64,000 nucleotides of DNA from the NCBI GenBank assembly GCA_025356655.1, contig JANXRW010000126.1:18753-82752 (forward strand), written 5' to 3'. Each line of letters opens with the position of its first letter. Positions within the stretch are counted from its first letter, which is position 1. This DNA is from Betaproteobacteria bacterium (GTDB lineage: Bacteria > Pseudomonadota > Gammaproteobacteria > Burkholderiales > SHXO01). Positions 26,704 to 35,184 of this stretch are shown one piece after another. The notes beneath the pieces were generated by a model. That model searched no databases. It was not told the DNA's origin and worked only from the letters and a program-made list of their open reading frames with translations. The position numbers were made by a program, and so were the translations under genes.

Positions 26704-27302
26704 CAGCCGCTAGCCAAGCGGGCGTCGAGCAAGTTTCCCGCCAGGGCCGAGGGCTGGGTTCGAACGCGCTAGGGCTCGGTTCAGGGCGAATGGGTCGACG
26801 CGGATGGGGGCGTCCCGAACGACGACCTGCTTGCGCCTCGGCCCGGTAACGGGAACGACCCTGACGCCCCTGTTTATAGTGGATTCGCGCACGGGAGTTC
26901 ATGCGTGAGGCTAAGCTCCACAGCCCTCAGAAAACGGGGGGACAGGGCAAGTCCGCTCGGTGCGACGGGTGACCGCCCCTTATTCAAGTTCGCTCGACCG
27001 GATAAATTTCTAAGAATCAGTCGGAGGCCGCAACAGACAGCCCACAGAAGTGGGTGATAAAGAACGACCGTTCTCGCCTGAGCGAGCGCGACCTCGCCCG
27101 CTTCGGAGTGCTGGGGCTGACCGCTGATCGTGAACTCATTCGGTTCCCGGCGCGCCGCTTAGCGGAAGACAGCCCTGAGGCGTCGCGGCTTCGTCAGGCG
27201 GAAGGCCAGACCATCCTTGCACCGGCGGCGCCGTCCTCCTCTCGTAGGTGCTGGAGTCGACCTAGCTCGTCCCCGTTAGGACGGGCGCGAGGTCGACCGC
27301 TG
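26704..27302. other. Gene-poor stretch with possible antitoxin remnant and a hairpin
   Basis: No intact gene is recognised. From 27054 the frame that runs into the VapC-like fragment reads SRLSERDLARFGVLGLTADRELIRFPARRLAEDSPEASRLR, a charged helical sequence that could be the remains of an antitoxin preceding the toxin, but family membership is not certain. A strong hairpin sits just before the VapC start: GTCGACCT (27256-27263) pairs with AGGTCGAC (27290-27297), and CGTCC (27268-27272) with GGACG (27279-27283). Confidence 0.45.
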
Positions 27303-27554
27303 ATGCGCCATTTGCTCGACAACGACATTCTGTGCAACATCACGAAGCCAGTCCCGTCAGAGTCCTTGATGGCTTGGATGGCCGAGCAAGCCGACCAGGA
27401 CCTCTTTATCGCCGCACTGAGCATCGCGGAAATCCGTCGCTGTGTAGCGAAGCAGCCGCTGCGTCGTCGGGGTCTGCGACTCGCGGGGGCCGATGGGGCG
27501 ACGTCGAAACCGCAGGTCTCGACGTCACGGGCGACGAGATTTTCGAGTCCGTGA
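27303..27554 (+). pseudogene. VapC-like PIN-domain toxin, N-terminal fragment
   Basis: The first 55 residues from ATG 27303 (MRHLLDNDILCNITKPVPSE, then LMAWMAEQADQDLFIAALSIAEIRRCV) match PIN-domain ribonuclease toxins, with the first acidic residue in LLDNDI and the Glu of SIAEIRRC. After about residue 58 the sequence becomes low-complexity Arg-rich and does not continue the PIN fold, and the second half with the remaining acidic residues is not found in other frames. It is a dead remnant. A TT-free hairpin precedes it. Confidence 0.65.
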
Positions 27555-27940
27555 TGGTACCGTTGATCGGCGGGCTTGGCGGCCGTGTCCCCAAAACCGA
27601 ATCGCCGTTCCAACGGTTTCGAGAACCAGCCGACCCCGATCAGGGCTCTAACGGGGATAAACAGTGAGAGGCTCGCGCGGATGATGATTGACGTCGCTAA
27701 GTTCGCCGCCCTTACTACCGGCTTGGTCCAACTCATTGCGCACCGCGCCGCCCTTCGATCGTGGTAAGCCCAGTTGGAGGTTCAGGGTAATGGCCACCCC
27801 GAAGTCGCGACTTTCGTGGTATACCGTCAAGACGAATTGACGGGCGAGCACGCGTCCTGCGATACAATGCGTGACAGGGGGCTGTTTGCGGCCGCTGGAC
27901 CTGCCTTCCGCAGGCACATGATCGCCCGGCCTTAGAGGCT
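27555..27940. other. Intergenic region upstream of the DUF6502 gene
   Basis: No coding sequence recognised. It presumably carries the promoter for the DUF6502-FecR pair. TTGACG (27837-27842) and TACAAT (27863-27868) resemble sigma-70 elements, but the 20-base spacer is longer than the usual 16-18, so the promoter is uncertain. Confidence 0.4.
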
Positions 27941-28816
27941 ATGGAACAGACGCCAGAAGCAGAAACGCCACCCGCTACCGCTGCGCCTATCCTGTCTGCC
28001 GTCCGCTACCTTTTGCGGCCGCTGGTGCGTTTGCTGCTGCATCATGGGATCGGGCTGGGAGCATTGGTCGACTTGCTGAAGACCACCTACGTACGGGTAG
28101 CCGAGGAAGACGCCTTTTGTATCCCAGGCAAGGCCCAGACGGATAGCCGCATCAGCCTGCTCACCGGGGTTCACCGCAAAGACGTGCGGCGGCTACGCTC
28201 GGCTTCCGGGATCGGCGCACACGTCAGACACTTGCCCTTGGGAGCTCAGGTGGTGGCGCGCTGGACGGGTCTGCCGGACTACCTGGATGCGGCTGGGCAG
28301 CCGCGTGCTCTGCCGCGGCGATCGGCCACTCCTGACGAGGTGTCCTTCGAGGGCCTTGTCGAATCCATCAGCAAGGATTTCCGTGCACGCGTCGTTCTCG
28401 ACGAGTGGCTGCGATTGGGATTGGTGCGCTTGAACGACGAAGGCGACGTACTCCTGGAGACCGACGCCTTTGTGCCGGGGAAGGGAAGCGAGGAGAAGGC
28501 CTACTTCCTGGGCCATCACCTGCACGACCACTTGGCCGCGGCGGTTCACAACGTCGCCGGTGGCCAACCCGCCTTCTTCGAGCGTGGCGTCTACCATGAC
28601 TGCTTGAGTGTTGAGTCGGTGAAAGAACTCACCCGGGTGGCCGAACTGTCGGGTAATCGCCTGCTGCAGTCGATCAACCGCCGGGCCACGGAACTCGAGC
28701 AGGTGGATGCCGCTCGCGGGGGCGGCGATCGGCGCATTACGCTGGGTATCTTCCTCTACACCGCAAAGGGTGATCTGCCCGCCTTCTCCGATGAGAGCAA
28801 TGAGGCCGATGCGTAA
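27941..28816 (+). CDS. DUF6502-family protein
   Basis: The 291-residue protein resembles the uncharacterised DUF6502 family: an N-terminal helical region (LLRPLVRLLLHHGIGLGALVDLLKTTYVRVAEEDAF), then a winged-helix-like stretch (TDSRISLLTGVHRKDVRRLR), and the C-terminal LGHHLHDHLAAAVHNVAG motif. The TDSRISLLTGVHRKDV segment looks like a DNA-binding recognition element, so a regulatory role is plausible, but no function is established. There is no signal peptide. It overlaps the start of the FecR-domain gene by 17 bases, so the two are coupled in one operon. Confidence 0.8.
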   Translation: MEQTPEAETPPATAAPILSAVRYLLRPLVRLLLHHGIGLGALVDLLKTTYVRVAEEDAFCIPGKAQTDSRISLLTGVHRKDVRRLRSASGIGAHVRHLPLGAQVVARWTGLPDYLDAAGQPRALPRRSATPDEVSFEGLVESISKDFRARVVLDEWLRLGLVRLNDEGDVLLETDAFVPGKGSEEKAYFLGHHLHDHLAAAVHNVAGGQPAFFERGVYHDCLSVESVKELTRVAELSGNRLLQSINRRATELEQVDAARGGGDRRITLGIFLYTAKGDLPAFSDESNEADA

Positions 28817-30635
28817 GCGCTGCGCGCTCGTTCTGGCGGGCTTGCTGTTCTTGCAGGCCCTGCCGGCATGGGCGCAGCCCGCCGCTACCTGCGTAGCCGA
28901 TGGCGGTATCGGCGGCACCGGCGTGAAGCCCGAGCAGGGCGGGATGGGGGGTACGGGCGCAAGCCCGCAAGGTGGGGTTACGGGCGGCACCGGAGCCGTT
29001 GCTCAGGGCGGTGGCACGGGCGGCACGGGAACTGTTGCTCAAGGTGGCGGTACGGGCGGTACCGGAGCCGTTGCCCAGGGCGGTGGCACGGGCGGCACGG
29101 GAACTGTTGCTCAAGGTGGCGGGACGGGCGGCACGGGAATCAGCGCGGACGGCGGTATCGGCGGCACGGGACGTCCGGCGACGCTAGCCGGGCGGGTGCT
29201 CTTCGCCAGTGGCCGCGTGGAAGCGCAGTTGCCTGGTGGAGCGCCGCGCGCGCTTGGCAAAGGCGACCCCGTTTGCGAGGGCGAGACACTGAACTCCGGG
29301 GCTAAGTCCCTGTTGCAGTTGGTGACTGTGGATGGCGCCACGCTGGTGCTTCGCCCTGGAACTCAGCTGGAAATCGAGGCTTACGCCTTCTCAGGCAGCG
29401 AGGACGGCACAGAAAAGACTCACCTGCGCCTGCTCCGGGGCGGGGTGCGTGCGATCACCGGGCGCATCGGCCACACCCGCAAGGCGGCCTTCATCATCCG
29501 CACCGAAACGGCCACGGTGGGGATCCTGGGTACCGATCACGAGACCTTCTTCGTGCCGAGGCCGACCTCCGGCGAGGGGCCGGTCGCGGAGCCGGGCACC
29601 TACAATCGGGTCATCTCCGGCGGGACCGTTTTGAGCACGCCGACGGGATCGCTGCGTATCCATCCACGCCAGGTAGGCTTCGCTGGCTTCGGGCGCAGCC
29701 AACCACGCATCCTTGAGCGCCCGCCAGAGTTTCTCGGCGCCCCGCTGTCGCGTTTGCGGCGCGACGCACCCAACTCGAGTGCGCGCTCGAGCAGCATGGA
29801 GGGCGATGTGGCGCAGGTCGCTTCAGGGAGTCTCGTGGTCCAGGAGGTTAATATCTTCGGAACGCCCCTGGACCTGCAGACCTATCTGGGTGGGCTGTTC
29901 CCCGCGCCGGTCGGTGGTGCCTACGTGGGCGTCCAGCACGTGGGCCCCTCGGTCAGTGCCGGCGGGGTGACCGTGGACAATGTCGGATCGATCGTGCTGC
30001 TCGACGGTGTTGCGTTGCCAGGGTCCGTCTCCAGCAGCGCTACGGGGTTCAACTACACGGCGAACCCGGCCGTGCTTATGGAGCGGGGAGCGGTGATGGT
30101 CGACGGGGCCCACGTGGTGTGGGGCCTCTACGCGGGCGGCACCAGCCTCGACGGGGCAGGTCAACCCGTGCTGAACGACTACCACCACTTCGCTTTCGCC
30201 CCGGGCGGTGCCACCCCGGACGCCGTGGTGCGCAGTCTCACCGGCTCCGCAACTTTCGCTACCCTGGTGCGCAACTCTAGTCCGACCAACGAACTGGGCG
30301 GGGTAGGCGGCACCCTCAACCTCTCCGTGCAGGTGCAACTGGGCGCTTCGGCTTCGCTCATCGACTACAATCTGAGCGTTCTGGACGCCAACGCCCGGAA
30401 CTGGACCGGTCGGTTTACCGGAACCGCGCCGCTGTCCGTGTTCGGCACCGGTGGCGTGCCGCTCAACGTGACCTGTACCGGGGGCGGTTGTGGCTCGGGT
30501 CTCGGTGATCCAAGTCGCAGCTTGGCTGTGGGCCAGTTACTGGGCGCAGGCGCCCGCGGGCTCATCACCACCTATGGGCTGGCGACCACCACCGGGCAGG
30601 TGGTGGCGGGCTCGGCCGTGCTCATGCGTCCCTGA
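28800..30635 (+). CDS. Exported FecR-domain protein with Gly-Thr-Gly repeats and TbpB-like C-terminus
   Basis: About 611 residues. A signal peptide ends near AWAQ (ATG 28791, 28800 and 28809 are all possible starts and all overlap the DUF6502 gene). Residues about 35-122 are repeats of GGTG with the 12-residue unit AVAQGGGTGGTG. A FecR domain follows (about 125-245; GRVLFASGRVEAQ, LNSGAKSLLQLVTVDGATL, ETATVGILGTDHETFF). The C-terminal 170 residues have the pattern VVWGLYAGG, LTGSATFATLVRNSSPTNELGGVGGTLNLSV and NWTGRFTGTAPL, as in TbpB-like beta-barrel domains that are Slam clients. No lipobox is present, so it may be secreted or held on the surface otherwise. Function unknown; the Slam link is inference. 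Confidence 0.78.
   Translation: MRPMRKRCALVLAGLLFLQALPAWAQPAATCVADGGIGGTGVKPEQGGMGGTGASPQGGVTGGTGAVAQGGGTGGTGTVAQGGGTGGTGAVAQGGGTGGTGTVAQGGGTGGTGISADGGIGGTGRPATLAGRVLFASGRVEAQLPGGAPRALGKGDPVCEGETLNSGAKSLLQLVTVDGATLVLRPGTQLEIEAYAFSGSEDGTEKTHLRLLRGGVRAITGRIGHTRKAAFIIRTETATVGILGTDHETFFVPRPTSGEGPVAEPGTYNRVISGGTVLSTPTGSLRIHPRQVGFAGFGRSQPRILERPPEFLGAPLSRLRRDAPNSSARSSSMEGDVAQVASGSLVVQEVNIFGTPLDLQTYLGGLFPAPVGGAYVGVQHVGPSVSAGGVTVDNVGSIVLLDGVALPGSVSSSATGFNYTANPAVLMERGAVMVDGAHVVWGLYAGGTSLDGAGQPVLNDYHHFAFAPGGATPDAVVRSLTGSATFATLVRNSSPTNELGGVGGTLNLSVQVQLGASASLIDYNLSVLDANARNWTGRFTGTAPLSVFGTGGVPLNVTCTGGGCGSGLGDPSRSLAVGQLLGAGARGLITTYGLATTTGQVVAGSAVLMRP
28980..29123 (+). repeat. 72-base tandem repeat, two near-identical copies, in the FecR-domain gene
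   Basis: Copies at 28980-29051 and 29052-29123 differ at only three bases. Each copy is itself two 36-base units coding for a 12-residue Gly/Thr-rich segment. Such a repeat can expand or contract in frame by slippage or recombination, changing the length of the exported Gly-rich arm. Confidence 0.85.
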
Positions 30636-30655
30636 TTGGGGGGCGAGGGTGCCGC

Positions 30656-32074
30656 TCACTGGGCCTGAGCGCTCGTCCAACTGCCACCGATGGCCTTGAT
30701 GAGTAGCACGCTGGCCGCGTAACGGCGGGCACGGACATCTGCTGCGCTGCGCTCGGCGTTGAGCGCGATGGTCTGCGCGGTGACCACTTCTAGGTAGCTG
30801 ACGGTGCCAGCCTTGTATTGATTCGTGACCAAGGAAAGGGATTCCCGGGCGTTGCGCGCGGCGGCGTCCAGGTGCAGTGCTTCCTTCTCCAGCAGGTCCT
30901 GGGCGGCTAGATTGTCCTCGGTGTCCTGAAAGGCGGTGAGCACTACCTGACGGTAATTGGCCACGCTCGCCCGGTAGGCTTCGCGGGCGGACTCGGTCTG
31001 CGCCCGGCGCAGCCCCGCATCGAATACGCTTTGCAACACCGACGGCCCCAGTGCCCAATAGCGACTCGGCAGGCTGAGCCAACTGGCCAGGCTGCCGCTT
31101 TGAAGGCCCACGCCGGCGGAGAGTGTCAGCGATGGAAAAAACGCCGCCTGGGCGACACCAATCTGCGCGTTTGCCGCCGCCATGCGGCGCTCCGCCGCAG
31201 CAATGTCGGGCCTGCGTTCGAGCAATTGTGATGGCACCACCGCGGGGACCCGGGGAGGCTGCGTCGCGAGTGGGTCGGCGGCAATGCCGAGCCGGTCAGG
31301 CGTCTTTCCGACCAGGGCTGCGATGGCGTGGGCGAGTTGCGCGCGCGAGATGCCCAGATCTTGGCGGGTGCCGAGCGCCGTATCAAGCTGCGTCTGGGCC
31401 TGGACGACGTCGGCGCGGGCTGCCACCCCCGCCCGGTAGCGGTTTTCGGTGAGCTTGAGGCTACGCTCGAGGGCCGCCACGGTCTCTTCGACGATGCGCA
31501 ACTGTTCGTCGGCAGCACGGAGCTGGAAATAGTCCAGGGCGAGTGCAGCCTGCAGGCTCAAGGCCAGGGCAGCGAGATCGCCTGCGCTCGCCTGTGCGCT
31601 GGCGCGCGCGGACTCCACGGAGCGGCTGACACGTCCGAACAGGTCCACCTCCCAATTCGCCTGGAGCGGCAGGTTGAAGTCGCTGCCGGTGCTCGGGGTG
31701 CCGGCGCGCCCGTTGACGTTTCCTCCGGTGCGCGCACGGCTGGCCGAAGCGCCGACGGTCACGCCGGGGTAGCGGGCGGCCCGGGCGACATCCAGGGCGG
31801 CCTGGGCTTGAGCGGCCTGTGCTCGCGATGCCGCGAGCGACGCGTTGCCGCCCTCAACCTGGGCTTCGAGCGCATCGAGGGCCGGATCTTCGAACAGGTG
31901 CCACCAGGGCCCGCGCACGACGGTGTCGGTCGGTGTGGCGGGTTTCCAGTTTCCGCCCTCCGCAAAATCTGCTGGCGTGGAGACGCTCGGCCGCACGTAG
32001 TCTGGGCCGACGGTGCAGGCGCCGAGCAGAAGGCAGCTAGCCAGGGCACCTAGGGTCTTCGGGCGCGCGCTCAT
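30656..32074 (-). CDS. Outer-membrane efflux lipoprotein (OprM/NodT family)
   Basis: The channel component of a tripartite RND pump. The 472-residue precursor has a lipoprotein signal (LLLGAC, lipidated Cys near residue 20) followed by TVGPDYVRP, the start typical of OprM/NodT proteins. Two homologous halves with the long alpha-barrel helices are present (FGRVSRSVESARASAQASAGDLAALALSLQAALALDYFQLRAADEQL, then LLERRPDIAAAERRMAAANAQIGVAQAAFFPSLTLSAGVG). It is the last gene of the mdtABC-type operon and overlaps the second permease by 4 bases. Substrate range is unknown. Confidence 0.94.
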   Translation of the reverse strand: MSARPKTLGALASCLLLGACTVGPDYVRPSVSTPADFAEGGNWKPATPTDTVVRGPWWHLFEDPALDALEAQVEGGNASLAASRAQAAQAQAALDVARAARYPGVTVGASASRARTGGNVNGRAGTPSTGSDFNLPLQANWEVDLFGRVSRSVESARASAQASAGDLAALALSLQAALALDYFQLRAADEQLRIVEETVAALERSLKLTENRYRAGVAARADVVQAQTQLDTALGTRQDLGISRAQLAHAIAALVGKTPDRLGIAADPLATQPPRVPAVVPSQLLERRPDIAAAERRMAAANAQIGVAQAAFFPSLTLSAGVGLQSGSLASWLSLPSRYWALGPSVLQSVFDAGLRRAQTESAREAYRASVANYRQVVLTAFQDTEDNLAAQDLLEKEALHLDAAARNARESLSLVTNQYKAGTVSYLEVVTAQTIALNAERSAADVRARRYAASVLLIKAIGGSWTSAQAQ

Positions 32075-35000
32075 GGCGCAACCAGGGCCTGGATGCGGCC
32101 GGGGCTGGAGCGGCGCCCCGTCCTGCGGGCGAGGCGGTCCAGGACGAGGTAGACCACGGGCGTGGTGTACAGGGTAAGCAATTGGCTCAGGATGAGGCCT
32201 CCTACGATGGCGATGCCCAGGGGGCGGCGTAGTTCCGAGCCCACGCCGCTGCCCAGAGCGAGGGGCAGAGCACCCAGCAGCGCAGCCATGGTGGTCATCA
32301 GAATGGGGCGAAGCCGCAGCAGGCAGGCCTCATGGATGGCCTCGCGCGGATCGAGGTTACGGCTGCGCTCGGCCTCGATGGCAAAGTCGATCATCATGAT
32401 GGCGTTTTTCTTAACGATGCCCATCAGGAGGAGGATGCCGATGAAGGCGATCACCGTCATTTCCGTGTGCAGTAACCACAGAGCCACCAGGGCTCCGAGG
32501 AACGCCGAGGGTAGCGTAGAGAGGATCGTTATGGGATGGATGTAGCTCTCATAGAGCACACCCAGAACCACATAGACGGTGAGCACGGCGAGCAGGATCA
32601 ACAGCGGCTGGCTCGAGAGCGAGGATTGGAAGGCTTGGGCGGCGCCGGCGAAACTGCCGCGGACGCTCGCCGGCATCCCCAGGCGCGCAGCAGCCGCCTC
32701 CACTGTGGCCACGGCACTGCCCAAGGCCACGTTCGGCGCTAAGTTGAAAGAGAGCGTGGTCGCGGGGAACTGTCCCTGATGAGCGACGGACAGCGTAGAG
32801 GCGGCGGACTCGATGCGGGCGAGCGCGGCAAGGGGGATGGTGCCGCCCGTGGCCAGCGGCAAGTAAATGTTCTGCAGCGCGTCGGGTCTCTCGCGATACT
32901 CCGGCGCCAGTTCCATCACCACATGGTACTGGTTGAGCTGGCTGTAGATATTGGCCACTTGGCGCTGACCGAAGGCGTCGTAGAGGGTGTCGTCGATCAT
33001 CTGGGTAGAGATGCCGAGCCGGGAGGCCGTGGGACGGTCGATGGTGACCATGGACTGCAGCGCGCGATCCTGCTGGTCGGAATTGACGTCCGCCAGTTGG
33101 GGGGAAGCGCGCAGTTCCTGCTGCAGCTTGGGTGACCAGAACGTGAGCTCGCGAAGGGTGTCACCGGTGAGGGTGTACTGAAACTGTGCATTGCTCTGGC
33201 GCCCTCCGATACGCAGATCCTGGACCGATTGCAGGAACAGCGTCGCCCCCGGTACCGCCGAGAGCTTGCCGCGCAGCCGGCCGATGACTTCGTCCGCGGA
33301 GATGAGACGCTCGGCCGGTGGGCGCAGCGACACGAAGACCCGCCCCGTGTTGCGCGTGGTGCCGTTGCCGGACCCGCCGGTAAAGCCGATGACGCTCTCC
33401 ACCGCAGGGTCGGCGCGGATGATGTCCACGTAGCGCAGGAGCTTCTCGCGCAGCCCGGCGAAGGAGATGTCCTGGGCCGCCTGGATTGAGCCATTCAAGC
33501 GCCCGGTGTCCTGCTGCGGAAAAAATCCCTTGGGGACTGCGCCGAAGAGATTGACCGTGAGCACAACACATCCCACCGTCAGCGCGAGCATTAGAGCGGG
33601 ATGGCGAAGTGCCCAGCCCAGGCTCCGGGCGTAGCCGCCGTTAATGCCGCCAACGAACCTGCCGAAGAACCGCGCAGCTCGCCCGGGCGGGGCGATGCGG
33701 GGCGCTTCGTTCTTCAACAGCAACGCGCACAGCATGGGCGTGGTGGTAAGCGATACCACCATGGAGACCGCGATGGCCACCGCCAGTGTGACGGCAAACT
33801 CGCGGAACAGGCGCCCGACGATACCTCCCATGAACAGGATCGGGATGAAGGCGGCGATCAATGAGAGGCTCATTGAGAGCACGGTGAAGCCCACCTCGCC
33901 CGCACCCGCGTAGGCGGCCTGCAGGGGCGACTTGCCCATGGCTAAGTGGCGGCTGGTGTTCTCTAAGACGACGATGGCGTCGTCAATGACGAAACCCGTG
34001 GCGATGGTGAGCGCCATGAGGGAGAGATTGTCCAGGGAGTAGTGGAGCAGGTACATCACGCCCAAGGTGCCGAGCAGCGACAGCGGCACGGCCACGCTGG
34101 GGATCAGGGTGGCGCGAAGGTTGCCCAGGAAAGCGAACACCACCAGGATCACCAACCCGACGGACAGTCCCAGGGTGACCGTCACGTCGTGCAGCGCCGC
34201 GCGGATGGTCCCGGTTCGGTCGAGCACCACGGACAATGTAATGCCGCCCGGGATGCCCGACTCCAGGCTGGGCAGCAGGGCGCGCACCCGGTCCACCGTT
34301 TCGATCACGTTGGCCCCGGGTTGGCGATAGATGATCACCAGAACGGAGGCCCGGCCATTGGCCACCCCTGCCGTACGCAGGTCCTCCACCGAGTTCTCCA
34401 CGTGGGCGAGATCGGACAGGCGCACCGCGGCGCCCTGGCGGTAGGCAACCACGAGCGGGCGGTAGAGCTCGGCGCGCGCCAGTTGGCCGTTGATGGCGAT
34501 CTCCCAACTGTGCACGCCGTCGTCCAACTGGCCTAGGGGCCGTGTCAGGTTGGTGGCGCTAAGCGCGCTGCGCACGTCCTCCAGACCGATGCCGTAGCGC
34601 GAGAGCGCGAGCGGGTTGATCTCCACGCGCACCGCGGGCAGGGCGCTGCCGCCCACCTGCACTTGGCCCACGCCGTCGACCTGGGAGAGCTTCTGCTGCA
34701 GCATCGTGGAGGCGGTGTCGTACATCCGTCCCGAGGGCACGGTGTCGGAGGTGAGCGCCAGGATCAGGATGGGGGCGTCGGCCGGATTGACCTTGCGGTA
34801 GCTAGGGTTGCTGGGAAGGTAGGAAGGCAGGTCGCCGCGGGCAGCGTTGATGGCGGCCTGTACGTCGCGCGCCGCCCCGTCGATGTTGCGGCCGAGATCG
34901 AACTGCAGCGTGAGCGAAGTTGATCCGACGGTGCTCGTCGAGCTCATTTCGGTAACCCCAGCGATGCGCCCCGCCTGGCGCTCCAGCGGCGTCGCCACGG

Positions 35001-35184
35001 CCGTGGCCATGGTCTCCGGACTGGCGCCCGGCAGGGCCGCGCTCACGGAGAGCACTGGGTATTCCACCTGGGGCAGTGGGGCTACCGGCATTAACCTGAG
35101 CGCGAGCAGGCCGGCGAGGGCAACCCCGACGGTCAGCAGCGTCGTCGCCACCGGCCGCTCGATGAAGGGGCGCGAAATGTTCAC
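32071..35184 (-). CDS. mdtC: RND efflux permease, MdtC-like
   Basis: An inner-membrane proton-driven RND pump subunit of 1037 residues with 12 expected membrane helices and two large periplasmic loops. N-terminus [29 protein letters not shown] is classic HAE-1/Mdt type. TM4 carries the proton-relay Asp pair in [15 protein letters not shown]. In E. coli MdtB and MdtC form a hetero-trimer, and here two different permeases (1031 and 1037 residues) are encoded back to back, which supports the MdtBC type. It overlaps both neighbours by 4 bases. Confidence 0.9.
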   Translation of the reverse strand: MNISRPFIERPVATTLLTVGVALAGLLALRLMPVAPLPQVEYPVLSVSAALPGASPETMATAVATPLERQAGRIAGVTEMSSTSTVGSTSLTLQFDLGRNIDGAARDVQAAINAARGDLPSYLPSNPSYRKVNPADAPILILALTSDTVPSGRMYDTASTMLQQKLSQVDGVGQVQVGGSALPAVRVEINPLALSRYGIGLEDVRSALSATNLTRPLGQLDDGVHSWEIAINGQLARAELYRPLVVAYRQGAAVRLSDLAHVENSVEDLRTAGVANGRASVLVIIYRQPGANVIETVDRVRALLPSLESGIPGGITLSVVLDRTGTIRAALHDVTVTLGLSVGLVILVVFAFLGNLRATLIPSVAVPLSLLGTLGVMYLLHYSLDNLSLMALTIATGFVIDDAIVVLENTSRHLAMGKSPLQAAYAGAGEVGFTVLSMSLSLIAAFIPILFMGGIVGRLFREFAVTLAVAIAVSMVVSLTTTPMLCALLLKNEAPRIAPPGRAARFFGRFVGGINGGYARSLGWALRHPALMLALTVGCVVLTVNLFGAVPKGFFPQQDTGRLNGSIQAAQDISFAGLREKLLRYVDIIRADPAVESVIGFTGGSGNGTTRNTGRVFVSLRPPAERLISADEVIGRLRGKLSAVPGATLFLQSVQDLRIGGRQSNAQFQYTLTGDTLRELTFWSPKLQQELRASPQLADVNSDQQDRALQSMVTIDRPTASRLGISTQMIDDTLYDAFGQRQVANIYSQLNQYHVVMELAPEYRERPDALQNIYLPLATGGTIPLAALARIESAASTLSVAHQGQFPATTLSFNLAPNVALGSAVATVEAAAARLGMPASVRGSFAGAAQAFQSSLSSQPLLILLAVLTVYVVLGVLYESYIHPITILSTLPSAFLGALVALWLLHTEMTVIAFIGILLLMGIVKKNAIMMIDFAIEAERSRNLDPREAIHEACLLRLRPILMTTMAALLGALPLALGSGVGSELRRPLGIAIVGGLILSQLLTLYTTPVVYLVLDRLARRTGRRSSPGRIQALVAP

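Noticed and set aside
27837..27868. Sigma-70 promoter TTGACG...TACAAT for the DUF6502 gene
   Set aside because: Spacer is 20 bases, outside the usual range; kept only as a remark.
28905..29175. CRISPR or minisatellite reading of the 36-base repeats
   Set aside because: Units are contiguous without spacers and stay in frame within a secreted protein gene, so they are coding repeats.
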